Source of the DNA: JBEKOF01 sp050015895
Lineage (GTDB): Bacteria; Verrucomicrobiota; Verrucomicrobiia; Limisphaerales; Palsa-1400
DNA length: 17,504 bases
Direction: 5' to 3'
Assembly (NCBI GenBank): GCA_050015895.1
Contig: JBEKAN010000038.1
Coordinates: forward strand, 1-17,504
Under the pieces are notes generated by a model. The model had not been told where the DNA came from. It saw only the letters and a list, made by a program, of their open reading frames with translations, and did no database searches. Position numbers and translations under genes: made by a program. How positions within the stretch are numbered: position 1 is the stretch's first letter; each line of letters opens with the position of its first letter. Positions 6,311 through 12,103 of this stretch are shown here, one piece after another.

Positions 6311-6960
6311 GAATTCTCATTGCGGACGACCACGCCATGTTGCGCGGGGGATTGAAACAAATTCTCGCGCTGGAGATCGCCGGGGCGATATTTGGGGAGG
6401 CGGGGACGTATCAAGAGACGCTGGCGGAGGTTGAAAAGGAACCCTGGGATGTGCTGGTGCTGGATATTTTCATGCCTGGGCGAAGCGGCCTGGATGTGCT
6501 GAGGGAGATCGAGGCGAGCAAACCGGAGTTGCCGGTGCTGGTGCTCAGCAGCGCGTCGGAAGAGCAAATGGCGCCCCGCGTGTTGCGCGCCGGCGCCTCG
6601 GGCTATCTCAACAAACGGGCCGCCCCGGAGGAGCTGGCCCGGGCGGTGAAGAAGGTTGCCGCCGGAGGGACGTACGTGAGCGCGAAGCTGGGGGAGAAGC
6701 TGGCCGGGGACCTGACCCACCCGTCCCACGCCCCGCACGAGCAGCTCTCAGACCGGGAATTCCAAGTGATGCAGATGTTGGTGGCCGGCAAGAGCGTCAA
6801 GGAGATCGCCGCCGAATTGGCCCTAAGCCCAAAGACTGTCAGCACGTTTCACACCCGCCTCCTGGGAAAACTCCGGCTGCAAAGTGACGTGGATCTGGTC
6901 CGCTACACTCTCGAACACAACCTGACCGAGTCCTCCATCGTGCCCTTCGGTCCCCGTTGA
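6307..6960 (+). CDS. LuxR/NarL-family response regulator
   Basis: This two-domain DNA-binding response regulator of 217 residues is the cognate partner of the overlapping kinase. In the receiver, D7/D8 form the acidic pocket, D53 in LVLDIFMPG is the phospho-acceptor, S81/S82 the switch residue, and K103 in GYLNKRA the conserved Lys. After a linker, residues about 145-200 form a GerE/LuxR helix-turn-helix (LSDREFQVMQMLVAGKSVKEIA, then SPKTVSTFHTRLLGKL). It is translated from an ATGA overlap with no Shine-Dalgarno of its own, so it is coupled to the kinase. It is the only DNA-binding signalling output in this window. The palindrome at 7081-7098 and the TAGGACT boxes at 7222-7238 are candidate binding sites, by inference. 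Confidence 0.93.
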   Translation: MRILIADDHAMLRGGLKQILALEIAGAIFGEAGTYQETLAEVEKEPWDVLVLDIFMPGRSGLDVLREIEASKPELPVLVLSSASEEQMAPRVLRAGASGYLNKRAAPEELARAVKKVAAGGTYVSAKLGEKLAGDLTHPSHAPHEQLSDREFQVMQMLVAGKSVKEIAAELALSPKTVSTFHTRLLGKLRLQSDVDLVRYTLEHNLTESSIVPFGPR

Positions 6961-7080
6961 GCCGCGGTCATCCGGAGTTCAACTGGAGGCGACTGAGACG
7001 GCGAGGAGCGCGCGGAGGGCGAACGGGCGTGAGGGATGGTCTTTCCATTTCTATTCCCATTGGCATCTCCTGTCCGGAGG

Positions 7081-7098
7081 TGTAGGAATTGTCCTACA
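7081..7098. promoter_or_regulatory. 18-bp palindrome resembling a GacA box
   Basis: TGTAGGAATTGTCCTACA is a perfect inverted repeat (seven-base arms, four-base centre). Read as TGTAGG-N6-CCTACA, it has the same layout as the GacA/UvrY site TGTAAG-N6-CTTACA, which a NarL/FixJ-family regulator binds. It lies 120 bp after the stop of the LuxR-type regulator and upstream of the kinase operon. Confidence 0.55.
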
Positions 7099-7115
7099 AG
7101 AAGTCGCGGCTTCTT
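7098..7115. repeat. Inverted repeat AAGAAG/CTTCTT
   Basis: AAGAAG (7098-7103) and CTTCTT (7110-7115) flank a six-base centre. The repeat abuts the preceding palindrome, sharing one base. It could be a second operator or a hairpin. No T-run follows, so a terminator is unlikely. Confidence 0.35.
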
Positions 7116-7153
7116 CCCATTGCGCGGACTACCACAGGGCATAATGTTGAGCG

Positions 7154-7176
7154 CACAATGGAACCCGACTATTGTG
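7154..7176. repeat. Inverted repeat CACAAT/ATTGTG
   Basis: CACAAT (7154-7159) and ATTGTG (7171-7176) are perfect six-base arms with an eleven-base spacer. Five bases further on lies the perfect ten-base palindrome GTCCGCGGAC (7181-7190). Both are in the region upstream of the putative operon promoter. Confidence 0.35.
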
Positions 7177-7221
7177 GTGAGTCCGCGGACATATCCTTGG
7201 ATGAGGAAAGTCTCGTGTCAA

Positions 7222-7238
7222 TAGGACTCATTAGGACT
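7222..7238 (+). promoter_or_regulatory. Tandem TAGGACT boxes, one helical turn apart
   Basis: TAGGACT occurs at 7222-7228 and 7232-7238, exactly ten bases apart. Two regulator subunits would therefore sit on the same face of the DNA. TAGGA is also the half-site of the palindrome at 7081-7098. The second box touches the -35 element at 7238, the position of a classical activator site. Confidence 0.5.
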
Positions 7239-7266
7239 TGACTAATGGGGAGGTTAAGGCTAGAGT
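7238..7266 (+). promoter_or_regulatory. Putative sigma70-type promoter for the kinase operon
   Basis: TTGACT (7238-7243) matches the -35 consensus at five of six positions. TAGAGT (7261-7266) matches the -10 consensus at four of six, and the spacing is the ideal 17 bp. The weak -10 box and the adjoining tandem TAGGACT boxes fit an activator-dependent promoter. Initiation would fall near 7272, giving a long leader to the kinase gene. Confidence 0.45.
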
Positions 7267-7378
7267 GGCCCTATTAACTGGTTCAATCGGGCTGCGCGGC
7301 GATGACTTGAGCATCCCGTGCGGGGAAGGGACAGTTTGAAACTTTATTGGACATACGTCGCAGGGAGCACGGTGAGGG

Positions 7379-7403
7379 GCGCGAATTGTTCCACAATTTG
7401 CGC
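7379..7403 (+). repeat. Strong 11-bp hairpin in the operon leader
   Basis: GCGCGAATTGT (7379-7389) and ACAATTTGCGC (7393-7403) pair over a three-base loop TCC. Ten pairs are Watson-Crick and one is G-T. It is one of the most stable simple hairpins in the window. No T-run follows, so it may be a leader structure or a regulator site rather than a terminator. Confidence 0.5.
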
Positions 7404-7552
7404 GGCGCAAGCGGTGTCCCTCAACCGGGGCGGTTTGTTCCCCATCCTGTCACCTTTTGGAAAGCGGCCCAAGCCGAAATCAGGATTTGGCATTGAGGCC
7501 ATTGATGTTAGATTGTCTTATCCACTCGTTAAGACCAGGTTTCGATACGGTG

Positions 7553-7573
7553 GCCGCGGAATCCGCCCGCGGC
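7553..7573 (+). repeat. GC hairpin just before a small ORF
   Basis: GCCGCGG (7553-7559) and CCGCGGC (7567-7573) are perfect seven-base arms around AATCCGC. The hairpin sits directly before GGGGTGA and the ATG at 7582, so it could affect translation of the small ORF there. Confidence 0.4.
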
Positions 7574-7581
7574 GGGGTGAT

Positions 7582-7719
7582 ATGAAAATGTATTGGACAC
7601 CGATCAAAGGGGGGAGGGCGAAGGGGCGATTTCCACCACAATTCACCGCTCAAGTGATTTCCGCCGCCAGCAGGGAACCGGCGGGCGCATCGCCCCAGAA
7701 CACAAGGGGGGGCAAATGA
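7582..7719 (+). CDS. Possible 45-residue protein of unknown function
   Basis: I do not recognise this product and am not sure it is real. From the ATG at 7582, with GGGGTGA upstream, the frame gives a basic 45-residue peptide starting MKMYWTPIKGGRAKG. Its stop overlaps the kinase ATG as ATGA, the same coupling seen at three other gene junctions in this window. The frame stays open upstream to a GTG at 7318, which would make 133 residues. In that longer version a related segment, LKLYWTYVAGS, appears near the N-terminus, so the two halves look like diverged copies of one unit. The alternatives are a chance frame in a structured leader, or the remains of a decayed gene. Confidence 0.35.
   Translation: MKMYWTPIKGGRAKGRFPPQFTAQVISAASREPAGASPQNTRGGK
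7704..7712 (+). promoter_or_regulatory. Purine-rich ribosome binding site fixing the kinase start
   Basis: AAGGGGGGG ends three bases before the ATG at 7716. It supports that start over the in-frame TTG at 7593, which has no comparable site and would add 41 low-quality residues. Confidence 0.6.
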
Positions 7720-9977
7720 AGACCAAGACCCGCCCCCGCCCTCCCGCCCAGAACCCGCGGATGGATCCGGCGGAGTCGCGAACGGGACAGGCCAGGACGC
7801 GAACGAGGCAAGCCAACACCCGGACGGAGGAAGCCAATGACCGAACGGAACAGGCCGAGGCGCGAACCCGGCAAGCCAACACGCGGACAGAGGAGGCCAA
7901 TGACCGAACAGAGCAGGCCGAGGCGCGAACCAAGCAAGCCAACACCCGGACGGATCAAGCCAATAGCCGCACAGAGGAAGCCAACACCCGGACGGAGCAA
8001 GCGGAGACGCGGATAGAACAGGCCGGGACTCGGAGCCAGCAGGCGATCCGCGCCTCGGAAGTGAGTTATCGGCGGCTGTTTGAGGCGGCGAAGGACGGCA
8101 TCCTGATTCTGGACGCCGACACGGGCCGCATCAACGATGTGAACCCTTTCCTGACGCAGCTATTGGGTTTTTCCCACGACGAAATGATCGGCCGGACCGT
8201 CGGCGAGTTGAGTCCGTTCAAGGACATTGAGTCGAACAAAGCCATGCTCGACCGATTACAAAAGGACGGGTATGTGCGCTATGAGAACCTGCCGCTGGAA
8301 ACCCGGGACGGCCGCAAGATTGCCGTGGAGTTTGTCAGCAATGTGTATCAAGCGGGTGAAAGAAGAGTCATTCAATGCAACATCCGCGACATCACGGAGC
8401 AGAAGCGGACGGAGGACCAACTCAAGGCCTCCTTCAAGGAAATCGGCGACTTGAAGTCCGCGCTGGACGAGCACGGCATCGTGGACTTCAGCGACGCGGA
8501 GGGAAGGATCACCTATGTCAACGACAAGTTCTGCGCCATCTCCAAGTACACCCGCGAGGAGCTGCTGGGGCAGGACCACCGCATCCTCAATTCGGGCCAT
8601 CACTCCAAAGAATTCATCCGCGACCTTTGGGCCACCATCCAGCAAGGCCGGGTCTGGCATGGCGAAATGAAGGACAAGGCCAAGGACGGATCGTTTTTCT
8701 GGGTGGACATGACCATCGTCCCGTTCCTCGACGGCCAGGGCAAACCGCGCCAGTACGTGGCCATCCGCGCCGACATCACGGAGCGCAAGCGGACGGAGGA
8801 GGCGCTGCGGGAATCGCAGGCGCTTTACGAGTCATTGGTGCAGCAGGCGCCCGTCGGAGTTTTCCGCAAAGACGCCGCCGGCCGCTACGTATTCGTCAAC
8901 GCCCAGTTTTGTGAGCTGGCCGGCGCGAAACCGGAGGACTATCTGGGCAAAACGCCGCAGGAATCCCTGCGCGAGTTGATGGAGCACAGTTCCACGACGC
9001 TGGATGTCCGCCAAAACACCGGGCTGGCGGCCAGCGCGGACGAGCATCATGCCGCCATCATGCTGGCCGGCGCGCAGATCGAATTGGAGGAGGAGCGCGT
9101 ATTGGCGGATGGCCGCAAGCAGTACTTGCAGGTGGTCAAAGCGCCGGTCTTCGGCGCCGATGGCACCATTGCGGGCTCTCAAGGAATCCAGATTGACATC
9201 ACGCGGCGCAAGCGGGCGGAGGAAGAGATTCTCCAACTCAACAGCGAATTGGAGCAGCGGGTGCGGGACCGCACGGCCCAGCTTGAGGAGGCCAACCGGG
9301 AACTGGATGCCTTCAGCTATTCGGTCTCCCACGATTTGCGCGCGCCGCTGCGCCATGTCCTGGGCTTCGTGGAATTGCTGCAAAGGGACTCCCGGCCCTC
9401 GCTCTCGGAAAAGGGCGTCCACCATCTGAACACGATTGCGCAGGCGGCCAGACAGATGGGGGTTTTGATTGACGACCTGCTGGCCTTCTCGCGCGTCGGG
9501 CGCGTCCCGTTGCAAAAGACGGAAGTCCGTCTCGACGAGTTGGTCCGGGAAACTTTGGGCCCGATCCAGGCGGAGACCAGGGATCGAAAGATCCTCTGGC
9601 AAATCCACCCGCTGCCCGCCGTGCGGGCCGACCGCGCCCTGCTGCGCCAGGCGCTGGCCAATCTGATCTCCAACGCGGTCAAGTTCACGGGCCATCGCGC
9701 CGAGGCCAAGATCGAAATCGGTTGCGCTGCCGACGCAACCGGCGAGACGGTGATCTTCGTTCGCGACAACGGAGCGGGTTTCGACCCCAAATATGCCGCC
9801 AAACTCTTCGGCGTCTTTCAACGCCTGCACAGCAGCGCCGAGTTCGAGGGCACGGGCATCGGGCTGGCCAATGTGCAGCGCATCATTCACAGGCACGGCG
9901 GACGGACGTGGGCGGAGGGCGCGGTGGATGCCGGCGCGACGTTTTATTTCTCACTCCCCAACCAAAAGGAGGCATGA
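7716..9977 (+). CDS. Heptad-coil, triple-PAS histidine kinase
   Basis: This soluble sensor kinase of 753 residues has a very unusual N-terminus. After a basic leader of 21 residues come thirteen heptads of the form R-T-x-x-A-x-x (residues 22-112), a likely long coiled coil with Thr and Ala in the core. PAS1 lies at about 115-225, PAS2 at about 235-353 (YTREELLGQDHRILNSGHHS, as in redox- or aerotaxis-type PAS), and PAS3 at about 365-494. The linker LEQRVRDRTAQLEEANRELDAF leads into HisKA, with H539 in SYSVSHDLRAPLRH. The ATPase domain has NLISNAVKF, DNGAGFD and GTGIGLANVQRI. This transmitter is like that of Cph1-type kinases, and an Rcp1-like receiver is the next gene. No chromophore (GAF-PHY) region is present, so the signal is not red light by that route. 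No membrane helix is seen. Confidence 0.9.
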   Translation: MKTKTRPRPPAQNPRMDPAESRTGQARTRTRQANTRTEEANDRTEQAEARTRQANTRTEEANDRTEQAEARTKQANTRTDQANSRTEEANTRTEQAETRIEQAGTRSQQAIRASEVSYRRLFEAAKDGILILDADTGRINDVNPFLTQLLGFSHDEMIGRTVGELSPFKDIESNKAMLDRLQKDGYVRYENLPLETRDGRKIAVEFVSNVYQAGERRVIQCNIRDITEQKRTEDQLKASFKEIGDLKSALDEHGIVDFSDAEGRITYVNDKFCAISKYTREELLGQDHRILNSGHHSKEFIRDLWATIQQGRVWHGEMKDKAKDGSFFWVDMTIVPFLDGQGKPRQYVAIRADITERKRTEEALRESQALYESLVQQAPVGVFRKDAAGRYVFVNAQFCELAGAKPEDYLGKTPQESLRELMEHSSTTLDVRQNTGLAASADEHHAAIMLAGAQIELEEERVLADGRKQYLQVVKAPVFGADGTIAGSQGIQIDITRRKRAEEEILQLNSELEQRVRDRTAQLEEANRELDAFSYSVSHDLRAPLRHVLGFVELLQRDSRPSLSEKGVHHLNTIAQAARQMGVLIDDLLAFSRVGRVPLQKTEVRLDELVRETLGPIQAETRDRKILWQIHPLPAVRADRALLRQALANLISNAVKFTGHRAEAKIEIGCAADATGETVIFVRDNGAGFDPKYAAKLFGVFQRLHSSAEFEGTGIGLANVQRIIHRHGGRTWAEGAVDAGATFYFSLPNQKEA
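7779..8051 (+). repeat. Thirteen 21-bp repeats encoding R-T-x-x-A heptads
   Basis: Thirteen consecutive 21-bp units encode RTxxAxx heptads (the last two vary as RIEQAGT and RSQQAIR). A higher-order 63-bp unit is visible: 7800-7862 and 7863-7925 differ at about seven positions and encode nearly the same three heptads (RTRQANT, RTEEAND, RTEQAEA). Recent triplet duplication is likely. Because units are multiples of three, gain or loss keeps the reading frame. This is a protein repeat, not a CRISPR array. Confidence 0.9.
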
Positions 9978-10496
9978 ATGGACAGTGAAATTGGAAACAT
10001 CAAAAACATCCTGCTCGCGGAAGACGATCTGCGCGATGTGGAGCTGACCGTGGCCAGCCTGGAGGAGCACAAGCTGGCCAACCGCCTCCAGGTCGTGCAT
10101 GATGGCGCGGAGGCGCTGGATTATCTCTATCGCCGCGGGAAATTCAAAATGCGCGCGGGCGGCGACCCGATAGTGGTGCTGCTGGATCTGAAGATGCCCA
10201 AGGTCAGCGGACTGGAAGTGTTGAGGATCATCAAGGGCGACGAGAACCTGACAACCATCCCCGTGGTCGTCCTTTCCTCCTCGCGCGAAACGCCCGATCT
10301 GGTGGAGTGTTACAAACTGGGCGTCAACGCCTACGTGGTCAAGCCGGTGGATTTCGCCGAGTTCGTCAAGGCCGTCAATCAGCTCGGCATTTTTTGGGCC
10401 GCCATCAATGAACCGCCCCCGCAGACCGGGAGGGAGAACACTCCGATTCAAAGAAGCGAAGCCCTTCCGCCCGCAAACAAAGGAGGCAATCCATGA
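9978..10496 (+). CDS. Rcp1-like single-domain response regulator
   Basis: This stand-alone CheY-like receiver of 172 residues has no output domain. The acidic pocket is E15-D16-D17. D70 in LLDLKMP is the phospho-acceptor, SSS after VVVL is the switch, and K in YVVKPVDF is the conserved Lys. The long alpha2 region (GAEALDYLYRRGKF) and the DLVECYKLGVNAYVVKPVDF segment are typical of Rcp1, the partner of cyanobacterial phytochrome kinase Cph1. The kinase upstream has a transmitter of that kind. The start is the second of two overlapping ATGs. AAAGGAGG at 9965-9972 gives the right spacing to 9978, and the earlier ATG is followed by a stop. The last 30 residues form a Pro-rich tail. The stop overlaps the next start as ATGA. 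Confidence 0.92.
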   Translation: MDSEIGNIKNILLAEDDLRDVELTVASLEEHKLANRLQVVHDGAEALDYLYRRGKFKMRAGGDPIVVLLDLKMPKVSGLEVLRIIKGDENLTTIPVVVLSSSRETPDLVECYKLGVNAYVVKPVDFAEFVKAVNQLGIFWAAINEPPPQTGRENTPIQRSEALPPANKGGNP

Positions 10497-12103
10497 AATC
10501 CCCGCTCCACATTTTGCACTTGGAAGATGATCCGGCCGACGCCGCCCTCGTGGAGTCCACCCTGGCGGGCGAGGGCATCGCCTGCGCCACCACACGCGCG
10601 CAGAACCGGGAGGACTTTGTCGCGGCGCTCGAACACGGCGGGTTTGATCTCATTGTTTCGGACTTTAAGCTCCCGGCGTTCGACGGGTGGTCCGCCTTGG
10701 AAATCGCCCGAGCCAAATCCCCCGCCGTGCCTTTCATTCTGGTATCGGGCACCCTGGGCGAGGAACAAGCCATTGAGTCCCTCAAAAAAGGGGCGACCGA
10801 CTACGTCCTCAAGGATGGCCTCTCCAGGCTGGCTCCGGCGGTGCGCCGCGCCATGCAGGAGGTCCAGGACCGCGCGGAGCACGAGCGGCTGGCGGCCCAG
10901 TTCGTCGAGGCCCAAAAAATGGAGGTCATCGGCCAACTGGCCAGCGGGGTGGCGCATGACTTCAACAACATCCTGGCCGTCATCATGGGCTACAGCGATT
11001 TGATGATGGAAAAACTGGGTCCGGACAGTCCCCTGCGCAAGGACGCCCAGACCATCCGGCTGGCGGCGGAGCGCGCGGCCGGGTTGACCCGCCAACTCCT
11101 GGTCTTCAGCCGCAGACAGACCGTGCAGCCCGTGGTGCTGGACATCAACGAAGTGGTTGGAGACATGCAAAAAATGCTCCGGCGGCTCATTGACGAAAAT
11201 GTGGAACTGACCTTCGCCCTGGGAATAGAGACCGGGCGCGTCAAGGCCGACTCCGGCTACGTGGGCCAGGTGTTGATGAACCTGGTCGTCAACGCCCGCG
11301 ACGCCATGGAGAACGGCGGCAAAATCACCGTCCGAACAGACAACGTCACGCTGGACCACGAATCCGCGCGCGCGCACCCGGGCGCGGCGCCCGGCGACTA
11401 CGTGATGCTCGGCGTGACCGACACGGGAACCGGGATGACCGACGAGGTCAAGGCGCGTTTGTTTGAGGCCTTTTTCACCACCAAGCCCAAGGGCAAGGGC
11501 ACCGGTCTGGGCCTGGCGACCTGCCAGAACATTGTCCAACAATGCGGCGGCCACATTGCGGTCTCCAGCCAGCTTGGCAAAGGCACCACCTTCCGCGTCT
11601 ATTTTCCGCGGGTCGAGGAGGCGGTCAAGCCCTCGGACACCGCTTTCCGAAAAAGGCCGCTGCCGCGCGGGACGGAAACGCTTTTGGTGGTGGAGGACGA
11701 TCCGGCGGTGCGCGAACTGGCTTGCGAAGTGCTGCGGGCACAGGGCTACGAGGTGCTCGCGGCCATAAACGGCCAGGATGGGTTGAATATGGCCCGCGCC
11801 CACAAAGGGGCGCCCATCCGCCTGGTCATCACCGATGTCATCATGCCCCAGATGGGAGGCAAGGTCATGGCCGAGTGGCTCAAATCCAGCTATCCCGACC
11901 TCAAGATCCTTTTCACCTCCGGATACACCGACGACACCATTGGGCACCATGGGGTGATGGATCCGGGCGTGGCCTTTCTGCCCAAGCCCTACACCCCCGC
12001 CACCCTCGCCCGCGCCGCGCGCAATTTGCTGGACAACGGACCCCAGCCTGGACCCGAGGCGGAGAAAGGAAGCCCCAATGCAAGCCCCACCGCCCCCGGA
12101 TGA
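10493..12103 (+). CDS. Hybrid kinase, REC-HisKA-HATPase-REC
   Basis: This soluble hybrid kinase of 536 residues has a receiver at both ends. REC1 (about 5-120) has an E11-D12-D13 acidic pocket, D57 in LIVSDFKLP, SGT as switch and K in YVLKDGL. A coil of 20 residues leads to HisKA with H155 in VAHDFNNILAVIMGYSDLM. The ATPase domain has LVVNARDAM, DTGTGM and GTGLGLATCQNIV. REC2 (about 385-500) has VEDDPAVREL and D448 in VITDVIMPQMGG. There is no PAS or other ligand domain, so its input is probably phosphorylation of REC1 by another kinase, such as the heptad-coil kinase two genes upstream. AGGAGG at 10481-10486 supports the start, which overlaps the preceding stop. Confidence 0.92.
   Translation: MKSPLHILHLEDDPADAALVESTLAGEGIACATTRAQNREDFVAALEHGGFDLIVSDFKLPAFDGWSALEIARAKSPAVPFILVSGTLGEEQAIESLKKGATDYVLKDGLSRLAPAVRRAMQEVQDRAEHERLAAQFVEAQKMEVIGQLASGVAHDFNNILAVIMGYSDLMMEKLGPDSPLRKDAQTIRLAAERAAGLTRQLLVFSRRQTVQPVVLDINEVVGDMQKMLRRLIDENVELTFALGIETGRVKADSGYVGQVLMNLVVNARDAMENGGKITVRTDNVTLDHESARAHPGAAPGDYVMLGVTDTGTGMTDEVKARLFEAFFTTKPKGKGTGLGLATCQNIVQQCGGHIAVSSQLGKGTTFRVYFPRVEEAVKPSDTAFRKRPLPRGTETLLVVEDDPAVRELACEVLRAQGYEVLAAINGQDGLNMARAHKGAPIRLVITDVIMPQMGGKVMAEWLKSSYPDLKILFTSGYTDDTIGHHGVMDPGVAFLPKPYTPATLARAARNLLDNGPQPGPEAEKGSPNASPTAPG

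Larger units (their letters stand above)
6961..7715. other. Long intergenic region with dense regulatory structure
   Basis: Between the LuxR regulator and the heptad-repeat kinase lie 755 bases with no recognisable gene. One possible small ORF at the 3' end is listed separately. The first 120 bases show no structure I can name. From 7081 on there is a series of palindromes and direct repeats (7081-7098, 7098-7115, 7154-7176, 7181-7190, 7222-7238), a promoter-like pair at 7238-7266, and two strong hairpins (7379-7403, 7553-7573). If the promoter is real, the transcript has a leader of about 440 nt. Confidence 0.6.

Noticed and set aside
7593..7715. Longer kinase N-terminus starting at the TTG at 7593
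   Set aside because: The ATG at 7716 has a purine-rich ribosome site three bases upstream. The extra 41 residues look like translated leader.
7582..7719. The small ORF as an insertion-sequence OrfA remnant
   Set aside because: GRFPPQFTAQVISAA faintly recalls transposase N-termini (RFSPEFKAQV), but no helix-turn-helix, OrfB, terminal repeats or target duplication is present.
7779..8051. Regular 21-bp repeats that could suggest a CRISPR array or minisatellite
   Set aside because: There are no unique spacers. The units are contiguous, multiples of three, and encode a continuous heptad coil in frame with the kinase.
7716..9977. The heptad-coil kinase as a phytochrome
   Set aside because: The transmitter and the Rcp1-like neighbour resemble phytochrome systems. 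However, the sensor region is three PAS domains, with no GAF-PHY pair or bilin-binding Cys context.
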